From: an uncultured Erythrobacteraceae bacterium
GTDB taxonomy: Bacteria > Pseudomonadota > Alphaproteobacteria > Sphingomonadales > Sphingomonadaceae
Length of the DNA: 28,254 bases
Direction of reading: 5' to 3'
Assembly (NCBI GenBank): GCA_946482075.1
Contig: CAMLQG010000038.1
Location: 1-28,254, forward strand
Shown: piece by piece, positions 16,501 through 23,721 of the stretch
Numbering within the stretch: the stretch's first letter is position 1
Layout: the number at the start of each line of letters is the position of its first letter
Made by a program: the position numbers and the translations under genes
The notes under the pieces: generated by a model
The model's database searches: none
What the model was told of the DNA's origin: nothing
The model's input: only the letters and a program-made list of their open reading frames with translations

Positions 16501-16760
16501 GCGCCGCGATCGAAGCCGGCCGCGTGCGCTTCCGCCCTGTCCTGATGACGGCGCTCGCCATGATCATCGGCATGGCGCCGATGGCGCTGGGCCTGGGCGA
16601 AGGGGGCGAACAGAACGCCCCGCTCGGTCGCGCGGTGATCGGCGGGCTGATCTTCGCCACCATCGCCACGCTCTTCTTCGTCCCCACCATCTTCAGCATC
16701 GCGCATCGCCGCACTCGCGCCGATGAAATGTCCACGGAACTCCAGCCGCACCATGCCTGA
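13572..16760 (+). CDS. RND efflux pump, inner-membrane permease subunit (HAE1/AcrB-like)
   Basis: A 1062-residue resistance-nodulation-division transporter, close to the usual 1030-1060. The first membrane helix starts at RPLTFIVMAIFIAIGG, followed by a periplasmic loop with the family words TPVDIFPNI, ISSMSQTVLRFMPQG and VADQSIFV. Helices 2-6 include LTSLMILLFLGSWRSTVIIAISIPLS and GILVDDATVTIEN. D402 and D403 there match the proton-relay pair of AcrB. The second half repeats the pattern (LGLVAAILFIYLLIVINFQSW; RVRFRPVLMTALAMIIGMAPMALG). In GVATANSILVVSFARE the position of AcrB Lys940 is Ala956. The pump uses proton flow to expel hydrophobic or cationic compounds with the next two gene products. 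The start at 13572 has AGGGG upstream. Substrates are unknown. Confidence 0.95.
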   Translation: MIQIVKIALHRPLTFIVMAIFIAIGGTLAAIRTPVDIFPNIRIPIIAVVWQYAGLPPEEVANRMVSPFERTLSTTVNDVEHVESTSLPGIGIVKVYFQKDADIRTATAQISSMSQTVLRFMPQGTQPPLLLNYSASTVPIMQLALSGEGLSEQQLADAGQNVIRTDLVTIPGLAMPFPSGGKQRQIQIDINPLALQSKGLSAQDVGAALAAQNQINPAGFIKIGPTQYSVRLNNAPSSVEGLNDLPVKVVNGATIYMRDVAHVRDGNSPQTNIVHVEGNRSVLLTILKNGTPSTLSIINGVKERLPSISEKLPDSFKILPVADQSIFVEAAVEGVVKEGVIAAVLTSLMILLFLGSWRSTVIIAISIPLSIMAALGALALFGQTLNVMTLGGLALAVGILVDDATVTIENVNWHLEQGKGVMEAILDGAAQIVTPAFVSLLCICVVFVPMFLLPGVAGYLFVPMAMAVIFAMIASFVLSRTLVPTLAMYLLKPHGPGESHLAGSAGSTNPLVRFQRGFERRFEHVRLGYLGLLHRALDARRPFVLGFLAAVVLSFGLTPLLGSNFFPSVDSGQIAMHVRVPVGSRIEETAARFAHITTEVRKIVPKDELESITDNIGLPVSGINTTYQNTGTIGPQDGDMMITLKKGHRPTDEIIAALRRELPKRFPGTTFSFLPADITSQILNFGAPAPIDVKISGPDAAANRIYAQELLGRIAKIPGLADARIQQPSRAPQLSVDVDRSRVGQYGLTERDVTSNLSNSLAGSSQTAPVYFLDPKSGVSYPVVAQTPEYLVGSMSDLANVPIQGAQGAPTQPLGALAEIKRSNTVPVVTRFNLTPVIDVYATTQGRDLGAVAGDVQEVIDSMAAKLPKGTQVSIQGQYSTMNTAFSGLALGLVAAILFIYLLIVINFQSWVDPFVIITALPAALAGIVWMLFTTGTTLSVPALTGAIMCMGVATANSILVVSFAREQLALHGDSVRAAIEAGRVRFRPVLMTALAMIIGMAPMALGLGEGGEQNAPLGRAVIGGLIFATIATLFFVPTIFSIAHRRTRADEMSTELQPHHA

Positions 16761-17958
16761 GACCATCCCTCCCCAGGAAGACCCCGCCTATACCGGCCCG
16801 GACGATCGAACGCTCAAGCGCGTCGGCATCGGTGCGGCCGCGGTCGCGCTGCTGATCGTCGTGATCGGCGCGGCATCGCGCATCAGCGCGGTGGAGGATC
16901 TGCGCGAAACCTCCGCCGACGCGGCGCTGCAATCGGTGCATGTCATCGCACCGGGAGCGGACGGCAATGGCGGCTCGATCGTCCTTCCCGGCAGCGTGCA
17001 GGCCTATAACAGCGCACCGATCTATGCCCGGACGAACGGCTATGTCCGCCGCTGGCTGGTGGATATCGGCGATCATGTGCGCGCAGGGCAAACGCTCGCC
17101 ATTCTCGACGCGCCCGAGATCGACCAGCAGCTCGCCCAGGCCGATGCCGACTACCAGACCGCCCGCGCCAACGAGCGGCTCGCCGCCACGACGTCCAAGC
17201 GCTGGAATGCGCTTCTCGCCAAGGACGCGGTCTCGCAGCAGGAAACCGACGAGAAGAAAGGCGATCTTGCGGCCAAGTCCGCCCTGTCCAACGCTGCGCT
17301 GGCCAATGTTCGTCGCTTGCGCGCGCTGCAGGGCTTCACGCGGCTTTCCGCACCGTTCTCCGGGGTGGTGACCAGCCGTTCCGCCCAGATCGGCGCGCTC
17401 GTGGTGTCCGGCACCGCAGCTTCGCAACCGCTCTTCACCGTCTCCGATGTCAGCCGGATGCGCATTTTCGTGCGCGTGCCCCAGGCCTATTCGGCCGATG
17501 TCTCGCGCGGCACCGGCGCCACCCTGTCGCTGCCCGAATATCCCGGCCGCAGCTTCGACGCGACGATGACGCGCAGCGCACAGGCGGTGGACGCCCAATC
17601 CGGCTCCGTGCTGGTGGAACTGCAGGCGGCCAATGCCGACGAAGCGCTGAAGCCCGGCGCCTATGCCCAGGTGACGTTCAATGCGATGAGCGGGGGCAAC
17701 GCCCTGTCGCTGCCGGGCAGCGCGATCCTCTACGGCGCTGACGGGGCGAGCGTGGCGGTCATCGAAGGCAAGGACCGGGTGAAGGTCAAGAAGGTCACCA
17801 TCGCGCGCGACGAAGGCGCGAAAGTGGTCATTTCCAGCGGCCTTGCCCGGCGCGATCGGGTGATCGATTCCCCGCCGGACGCGATCCGCACGGGCGACCG
17901 GGTCCGTGTCCTGAAGCCAGTGGCGGGCGTAGCCAAGGGTACACCGAATGCGAAGTAA
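16753..17958 (+). CDS. RND efflux membrane fusion protein (periplasmic adaptor)
   Basis: A 401-residue adaptor. A cytoplasmic N-terminus leads into one membrane anchor (VGIGAAAVALLIVVIGAA, about 24-41) rather than a lipobox. Then come the first half of the lipoyl domain (APIYARTNGYVRRWLVDIGDHVRAGQTLAILDAPEID), a helical hairpin (QLAQADADYQTARANERL ... SALSNAALANVRRL), the second lipoyl half (TRLSAPFSGVVTSRSAQIGALV) and beta-barrel and membrane-proximal domains. It bridges the pump and the outer-membrane channel. The start is ATG at 16753, inside the end of the pump gene (8-base overlap, 16753-16760), so translation is probably coupled. The stop overlaps the next gene by 11 bases. Confidence 0.93.
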   Translation: MPETIPPQEDPAYTGPDDRTLKRVGIGAAAVALLIVVIGAASRISAVEDLRETSADAALQSVHVIAPGADGNGGSIVLPGSVQAYNSAPIYARTNGYVRRWLVDIGDHVRAGQTLAILDAPEIDQQLAQADADYQTARANERLAATTSKRWNALLAKDAVSQQETDEKKGDLAAKSALSNAALANVRRLRALQGFTRLSAPFSGVVTSRSAQIGALVVSGTAASQPLFTVSDVSRMRIFVRVPQAYSADVSRGTGATLSLPEYPGRSFDATMTRSAQAVDAQSGSVLVELQAANADEALKPGAYAQVTFNAMSGGNALSLPGSAILYGADGASVAVIEGKDRVKVKKVTIARDEGAKVVISSGLARRDRVIDSPPDAIRTGDRVRVLKPVAGVAKGTPNAK

Positions 17959-19357
17959 GTGGCTGCCGCTGGCACCCGTCCTGCTCGCGGGCTGCTCCAT
18001 GGCGCCGGCTTACCACCCGCCCGAAACCACGCCGCCGGCTGCCTACAAGGAGATGGAAGGCTGGACCCCGGCCATGCCGCAGGATGCGGCGCTGCGTGGG
18101 ACGTGGTGGGAAATGTTCGGCGATCCCGTGCTGAGTGATCTCGAAACGCGCGCCGAAGCCGCCAGCCCGACGCTCGCCGCAGCGCTCGCGCGCTATGACC
18201 AAGCGCGCGCGGTGGCGCGGATCGATACGTCGGAACTCTTCCCGCAGATCAACGCGGCGGGCGAAGCGTCACGCAACCGGCTATCGGGCAATCGCCCGCA
18301 AGGCGATGGAACGCCGCGCAAATACAATGACTATGTCGTGGGCGGGACGCTGGATTACGAACTCGATTTGTGGGGCCGCATCCGCAACGGTGTGAAAGCC
18401 TCGCGCGCGGAAGCGGATGCCGGTGCGGCCGATCTCGTGCTGGCGCGGCTCAGCCTCCAGGCGGATGTGGCGGACGCCTATTTCCGCCTGCGCGGGCTCG
18501 ATGCCCAGGCGGCCCTGCTCGATCGGACGGTCGCCGCCTTCGACCGTGCCTACCAGCTGACGAAGACCCGCCATGAAGGCGGCATCGCCTCGGGCATCGA
18601 CGTCAACCGCGCGCGCACCGCACTGAGCAATGCCCGTGCGCAGATCTCCGCCGTGGCGAACCAGCGCGCGGCGACCGAGCACGAACTCGCCGCGCTGGTC
18701 GGCGCCGTGGCCTCCGACTTCTCCGTCGTACCGGCCGTCCGGCGGCTCGATGCGCCGGAGATTCCCACCGGGGTGCCGTCCGAACTGCTCCAGCGCCGGC
18801 CGGACGTGGCCGCCGCGGAACGCCGGATCTACGCCGCCAACGCCCGCATCGGCGTGGCCCGCGCGGCCTGGTTCCCCACGCTGACGCTTGGGCTGAGCGG
18901 CGGGTGGGAAACCACCCATGGGGATCTGCTGACCAGGCCGAACACGTTCTGGGCGCTAGGCCCGGCCAGCGCGCTGCTGTCGCTCTTCGACGGCGGGCGT
19001 CGCGCCGCCCAGGTCAAGCTCTCGCGCGCGGAATACGAGGAACTGGCGGCGGACTACCGCACCACCGTGCTGGCCGCCTTCCGCCAGGTGGAAGACGGCA
19101 TAGCGGCGATGCGCTACCTCTCGACCCAGCTGGTCGACCAGCGGGACGCGGCGCAGGCTGCAGAACGCACCAGCGATCTCGCGCTGACCCGCTATCGCGA
19201 CGGCGCATCGGATTACCTCGAAGTGGTGACCGCGCAGACCGAGGCGCTCGACGCCGAGCTGGCGGCGCTGGCCGTGGAAGTCGGGCGGATGCGCGCATCG
19301 GTGGCGCTGGTCAGAGCGCTGGGCGGGCCGAACGACAAGAGCGGACCAAAAGGATAA
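17948..19357 (+). CDS. RND efflux outer-membrane lipoprotein channel (NodT/OprM family)
   Basis: A 469-residue outer-membrane factor. The signal peptide ends in the lipobox VLLAGC, with C16 the likely lipidated residue. The mature protein opens with YHPPETTPPAAYKE and WWEMFGDPVL, the usual NodT-type start. Two related halves follow: LDYELDLWGRIRNGVKASRAE, ADAYFRLRGLDAQ and QLTKTRHEGGIASGIDVNRA in the first, and LLQRRPDVAAAERRIYAANARIGVARAAWFPTLTL, FDGGRRAAQV and RYRDGASDYLEVVTAQ in the second. It completes a tripartite pump. The first codon lies inside the adaptor gene. A weak stem (GCGGAC/GTCCGC, 19341-19374) spans the stop but lacks a T-run. Confidence 0.94.
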   Translation: MRSKWLPLAPVLLAGCSMAPAYHPPETTPPAAYKEMEGWTPAMPQDAALRGTWWEMFGDPVLSDLETRAEAASPTLAAALARYDQARAVARIDTSELFPQINAAGEASRNRLSGNRPQGDGTPRKYNDYVVGGTLDYELDLWGRIRNGVKASRAEADAGAADLVLARLSLQADVADAYFRLRGLDAQAALLDRTVAAFDRAYQLTKTRHEGGIASGIDVNRARTALSNARAQISAVANQRAATEHELAALVGAVASDFSVVPAVRRLDAPEIPTGVPSELLQRRPDVAAAERRIYAANARIGVARAAWFPTLTLGLSGGWETTHGDLLTRPNTFWALGPASALLSLFDGGRRAAQVKLSRAEYEELAADYRTTVLAAFRQVEDGIAAMRYLSTQLVDQRDAAQAAERTSDLALTRYRDGASDYLEVVTAQTEALDAELAALAVEVGRMRASVALVRALGGPNDKSGPKG

Positions 19358-19622
19358 ATGCCCGATTTGTCCGCAGCTTTACCCACAGGATAAGTCTGGC
19401 CTCGAATCCGGCCGATCCCTCTCCAAGGCAATCCGCAGGCGGCAATCCGACACGTAAAACCACGTATCGGCCCGGTATTTTTCGCCAGCCGCCTTTTCTG
19501 CCCCGATCGTGTCACGCCAGGCACACCGCGGCTTCATCGTCCCTTCACCAAACCTCCATCCAAGCGTCACACGCCGCGCCTATTGGCCCCGCTGTTGCAC
19601 TGCACAACAAATGGGGGACCAC

Positions 19623-21890
19623 GTGCGCAAACTCTCGATCTGCCTGCTCGCTACGACCGCTCTCGCTCAGCCCGCACTCGCCGACGATGCGGCCGATACG
19701 AGCGCCGCTGCCGACAGCTCGGCTGCCGTCGCCCAGGAAATCATCGTCCTCGGCAAGGGCCAGACCCGCCAGGTACAGGAAGTGGGTGCGGTGGACATCC
19801 AGATGCTTCCGCCAGGTTCAAGCCCGATCAAGGCGATCGAGAAGCTGCCCAGCGTGAACATCCAGGCGTCCGATCCTTTCGGCAATTACGAATGGTCGAC
19901 CCGCGTTACGATCCGCAGCTTTGCGCAGTCGCAGCTGGGCTTCAACCTCGACGGGATTCCGCTCGGCGACATGCAGTACGGCAATCATAACGGCCTGCAC
20001 GTGACCCGCGCGATCAGCTCGGAGAATCTCGGCGTCGTGCGTGTGTCGCAGGGCGCCGGCGCGATCGATACGCAATCGACGGGCAATCTCGGCGGCACGA
20101 TCGAATATTTCTCGATGGACCCGCTCGATCACTTCGCCGCCAGCGCCAGCGCCACATACGGTTCCGACGATACGATGCGCGGCTTCCTGCGCGTGAATGT
20201 CGGCAGCGCGGAAGGCTTCCGCGGCTATGTCTCCTACGGCTACGGCTCGACCGACAAGTACAAGGGTCACGGCAAGCAGGACCAGCACATCGTCAACGCC
20301 AAGGGCGTGCTGCCGGTGGGCGAAGGCCAGATCGATGCCTGGTTCAGCTATTCCGACCGCCGCGAACAGGACTACCAGGACATGTCGCTGCGCATGCTGG
20401 ACGAACTCGGCTATCGCTTCGACAACAGCACGGCCGATTATGCCCGCGCGATCCTGCTGGCCGATATCGGCAACAATCGCGGCGAAACCGGTGCGCCGAT
20501 CTCCAACGCAGGGGCGGGAACCGTCTATCCCGACGGGATCAAGACGGTGGACGATTCCTATTACGACGCTTCCGGCCTGCGCAAGGACACGCTGGCGGCG
20601 CTCGGCTACAGCACCCCGATCGGCGACAAGGCCAATTTCATGCTCAAGGGCTACTATCATCATAACAAGGGCATGGGCCTGTGGGCCACGCCTTATGTAC
20701 CCAGCCCCAACGGCGTGCCGATCTCCATCCGCACCACCGAATATGACATCGATCGCTGGGGCATCTTCGGTTCGACCGATTTCGAACTCGGCTTCAACAA
20801 GTTCAAGATCGGCGGCTGGTACGAACACAACAAATTCAACCAGGCACGTCGCTTCTATGGCCTCGCCAGCCGAACCGATCCGGGCCGCTCCTTCCGCGAT
20901 TATCCCACCGACCCGTTCTTCACCCAGTGGAACTTCGATTTCACCACCAAGACGCTGCAATATTTCGTGCAGGACACGATCGACCTCGATCGTGTGAAGA
21001 TCGACATCGGGTGGAAGGGCTTCAAGGTCAACAATCAGGCCGAAGCGATCATCAAGGACGTGTTCCCCGAAGGCAAGTTCAAGACGGAAGACTGGTTCCA
21101 GCCCAGCGTCGGCATCGTCTTCCGCCTGGACAACAGCGCGGAACTCTTCGCCAGCTTCAGCCAGGCGACGCGTGCCTTCCCTTCGGTCAACGGCAGCATC
21201 TGGGGCACCACCCAGGCAGGTTTCGATGCGATCAAGGACACGATCAAGCCCGAGACGTCGGACACCTATGAACTCGGCGCACGCTACAACACGTCGAACT
21301 TCAACGGCGTGCTGGGCGTCTACCTCGTGAACTTCCATGACCGCCTGCTCGGCGTGGCGAGCGGCCCGGACATCATCGGCAGCCCGTCCGTCCTGCAGAA
21401 TGTCGGCGGGGTCCGCTCGATCGGCGTCGAAGCCGCAGCGGACTGGAAGATCACGCCGGAGCTCAGCCTCTACGCCTCCTATACCTATACCGACGCGACC
21501 TATCGCGACGATGTGATCGACGGAGGCGGCGCCGTCACCGAGCTCAAGGGCAAGACCGTGGTCGACGCGCCCAAGCACATGGCGCGGGGCGAGATCAGCT
21601 ACGACAACGGTTTCGCTTTCGGCCGGATCGCCGTGAACTACATGTCGCGGCGCTACTTCACCTACACCAACGATCAGTCGGTTCCCGGCCGGGCGCTGGT
21701 GGACGCCGCGATCGGCTATCGCTTCGGCGAGGAGCAGCAGTTCGAGATCCAGCTCAACGTCAGCAATCTGTTCGACAAGGACTATGTCGGCACGATCAAC
21801 TCGGCCGGCACCGGCAATAGCGGCGACCGGCAGACGCTGCTGGTCGGCGCGCCGCGCCAGTTCTTCGCCACTCTGAAAGCGGGGTTCTGA
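19623..21890 (+). CDS. TonB-dependent outer-membrane receptor, coupled to a phosphodiesterase gene
   Basis: A 755-residue receptor. From a GTG start at 19623, with GGGGGA just upstream, it reads a clear signal peptide (MRKLSICLLATTALAQPALA), then an Ala/Ser-rich linker and a TonB-box-like QEIIVLGKG. The in-frame ATG at 19611 is the alternative. Plug-domain words are IKAIEKLPSVNIQASDPFG, VTIRSFAQSQLGFNLDGIPLGDM and GNLGGTIEYFS. The barrel strands run to YVGTINSAGTGNSGD and the protein ends in Phe (LKAGF), as expected for assembly by the BAM machine. It would import a scarce compound across the outer membrane with TonB energy. The next gene starts 2 bases after its stop, so ligand and phosphodiesterase substrate are probably related. 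The ligand is not known. Confidence 0.93.
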   Translation: MRKLSICLLATTALAQPALADDAADTSAAADSSAAVAQEIIVLGKGQTRQVQEVGAVDIQMLPPGSSPIKAIEKLPSVNIQASDPFGNYEWSTRVTIRSFAQSQLGFNLDGIPLGDMQYGNHNGLHVTRAISSENLGVVRVSQGAGAIDTQSTGNLGGTIEYFSMDPLDHFAASASATYGSDDTMRGFLRVNVGSAEGFRGYVSYGYGSTDKYKGHGKQDQHIVNAKGVLPVGEGQIDAWFSYSDRREQDYQDMSLRMLDELGYRFDNSTADYARAILLADIGNNRGETGAPISNAGAGTVYPDGIKTVDDSYYDASGLRKDTLAALGYSTPIGDKANFMLKGYYHHNKGMGLWATPYVPSPNGVPISIRTTEYDIDRWGIFGSTDFELGFNKFKIGGWYEHNKFNQARRFYGLASRTDPGRSFRDYPTDPFFTQWNFDFTTKTLQYFVQDTIDLDRVKIDIGWKGFKVNNQAEAIIKDVFPEGKFKTEDWFQPSVGIVFRLDNSAELFASFSQATRAFPSVNGSIWGTTQAGFDAIKDTIKPETSDTYELGARYNTSNFNGVLGVYLVNFHDRLLGVASGPDIIGSPSVLQNVGGVRSIGVEAAADWKITPELSLYASYTYTDATYRDDVIDGGGAVTELKGKTVVDAPKHMARGEISYDNGFAFGRIAVNYMSRRYFTYTNDQSVPGRALVDAAIGYRFGEEQQFEIQLNVSNLFDKDYVGTINSAGTGNSGDRQTLLVGAPRQFFATLKAGF

Positions 21891-21892
21891 TC

Positions 21893-23245
21893 GTGCGGGC
21901 CGCGCTTCTCCTCGCTTCGTCCGTCCTGTTCGGCATGCTGTGTGCCACCCAGGCGGCTGCCGAGCCCGTCCTGCTGATCTCGATCGACGGGCTGCGGCCC
22001 GGCGACGTGCTCGAAGCGGAGAAACGCGGCCTCAAGATCCCCAACCTGCGCCGCTTCGTCGCCGAAGGGGCCTATGCGACGGGAGTGGTCGGCGTGCTGC
22101 CCACGGTAACCTATCCCAGCCATGTCACGCTGGTCACCGGCGTCAGCCCGGCGAAGCACAATGTCGTCAGCAACACCACGTTCGATCCCAAGCAGATAAA
22201 CCAGGGCGGCTGGTACTGGTATGCAGGCGACATCAAGGTTCCCACGCTATGGTCCGCCGCCGCCGGTGCCGGCAAGAGCGTGGGCAACGTCCACTGGCCC
22301 GTCAGCGTCGGCGCGACGGGCGTGACCTGGAACCTGCCCCAGATCTGGCGCACGGGCCACGCGGACGACGCCAAGCTGGTGGCGGCGCTGGCCACGCCGG
22401 GCCTGGTGAGCGAGCTCGAGAAAGCGGCCGGCGAAACTTATGCAGCCGGGATCGACGAGAGCATCGAGGGCGACGAGAATCGCGGGCGGTTCGCGGTGAA
22501 TCTGATCCAGCTGCACAAGCCCGACTTCCTCACCGCCTATCTCACCGCGCTCGATCATGAACAGCACGCCGAAGGCCCCGGCACCCCACAGGCTCACGCC
22601 GTGCTCGAACGGATCGACGCGATCCTCGGCAGGCTCGTCTCCGCCGAGCTCGCGGCCCATCCCGATGGCGTGATCGCCGTGGTCAGCGACCACGGCTTCG
22701 AGACGATCAGCCGGGAGACGAACTTCTTCCGCGCCTTCATCGATGCCGGGCTTGTCCGCCTGGACGAAAAGGGCGCGGTCAGGGAATGGGACGCCATGCC
22801 CTGGCCCACGGGCGGCTCGGTCGCGGTGGTCCTCGCCCGCAAGGACGATGTGGCGCTGGAACAAAAGGTCGGCGCGTTGCTCGAAAGACTGAAGGCCGAT
22901 CCGGCGAACGCCATTGCCGCCGTCGCCGGCAAGGCGGAGATCGCGAAGATGGGCGGCAATCCGGAAGCCGCCTTCTTCGTCAACATGGCGCCGGACGCCA
23001 CCGCCGGCGGCTTTGCCGGAGCCGGTGCCCCACTGACGGGCACGCCCAAATACAAGGGCACGCATGGCTATTTCCCCCAGGCGATGAACCTGCGTTCCAG
23101 CTTCATGATCATGGGCAAGGGCGTTCCCCAAGGCCGCTCGCTCGGCGAGATCGACATGCGCGCGATCGCGCCCACGCTGGCCGGGATCCTGGGCGTTTCC
23201 CTGCCCGATGCGGAAGTTCCTGCACTCAAGCCCCTGCAGCGATAG
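21893..23245 (+). CDS. Secreted nucleotide pyrophosphatase/phosphodiesterase (NPP-like, alkaline phosphatase superfamily)
   Basis: A 450-residue enzyme with a signal peptide (MRAALLLASSVLFGMLCATQAAA) for export to the periplasm. All expected two-zinc ligands are seen: D32 in SIDGLRP, the nucleophile T71 in LPTVTYPSH, D221 and H225 in DHEQH, D266-H267 in SDHGF, and H391 in GTHGY. The family cleaves phosphodiester or pyrophosphate bonds of nucleotides, sugar nucleotides or lipid head groups. The GTG start lies 2 bases after the stop of the TonB receptor, so the two are almost certainly made together. A simple model is import of an organophosphate by the receptor followed by periplasmic hydrolysis. 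Sequence cannot decide between nucleotide and phospholipid-type substrates. Confidence 0.9.
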   Translation: MRAALLLASSVLFGMLCATQAAAEPVLLISIDGLRPGDVLEAEKRGLKIPNLRRFVAEGAYATGVVGVLPTVTYPSHVTLVTGVSPAKHNVVSNTTFDPKQINQGGWYWYAGDIKVPTLWSAAAGAGKSVGNVHWPVSVGATGVTWNLPQIWRTGHADDAKLVAALATPGLVSELEKAAGETYAAGIDESIEGDENRGRFAVNLIQLHKPDFLTAYLTALDHEQHAEGPGTPQAHAVLERIDAILGRLVSAELAAHPDGVIAVVSDHGFETISRETNFFRAFIDAGLVRLDEKGAVREWDAMPWPTGGSVAVVLARKDDVALEQKVGALLERLKADPANAIAAVAGKAEIAKMGGNPEAAFFVNMAPDATAGGFAGAGAPLTGTPKYKGTHGYFPQAMNLRSSFMIMGKGVPQGRSLGEIDMRAIAPTLAGILGVSLPDAEVPALKPLQR

Positions 23246-23721
23246 GACGCAGCGACAATGTGTGGACGCGGCAGGTTGTGCCCGCCGACAGAAGGATTCA
23301 TACTATTGGAAGCAATTTCCGGCAAATGGGTCACTGAGTTACACCAGTGAAACAGTAATTTTCATTCTATATCAGAATTATAGTTTTAATTTATCTAGAT
23401 TATGCACTATCTCTCGGGCCGACGGATGCGATCTGTTCGAACGATGATCTTTCCCCGCCCTTTCTCCCAAAATCGGCGCAAATGCTTGGTTTGCCTGTAT
23501 CGGAATGGTCACGCGCCTGTCGATGCAATCCGGTGATGCAACTTGGCCACAATGCCGTGCTTTTCTGCCTGAGCGCGCAATTAATGCGTCTTTTTTAGTT
23601 TTCTGCACCGGTTTCCGCCGATAATTCGACACCGCTGTCGGCTGTCGGGACCGGCGAGCGATGGTCGATGCCGTTCGGGAAGGGACGGAAATCGACGACA
23701 CGCACAGGGAGAGCATCGAAC
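23246..23721. other. Intergenic region with an AT-rich patch upstream of the second TonB receptor
   Basis: No credible gene is seen in 476 bases. Bases about 23335-23410 are strikingly AT-rich (for example TATAGTTTTAATTTATCTAG), in contrast to the GC-rich surroundings, and probably hold the promoter of the receptor gene at 23722, with a long leader. I could not place -35/-10 boxes with confidence. A direct repeat GATGCAA occurs at 23522-23528 and 23535-23541. No terminator for the phosphodiesterase gene is evident. Confidence 0.5.

Noticed and set aside
19341..19374. Stem GCGGAC/GTCCGC at the end of the efflux operon as a terminator
   Set aside because: Six base pairs, a 22-base loop that includes the stop codon, and no T-run after it.
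19593..19609. Small dyad TGTTG-N7-CAACA before the first TonB receptor start
   Set aside because: Only five base pairs; could be a leader hairpin but chance is as likely.
19818..21578. Minus-strand open frame of about 586 codons opposite the first TonB receptor
   Set aside because: Antisense shadow without motifs or ribosome binding site.
23335..23410. AT-rich patch as a remnant of a foreign or mobile element
   Set aside because: No terminal inverted repeats, no target duplication and no transposase fragment; a promoter/leader region explains it more simply.
23208..23447. Small plus-strand open frame after the phosphodiesterase gene
   Set aside because: It starts inside the upstream gene in another frame, has no ribosome binding site and changes composition sharply in the AT-rich patch.
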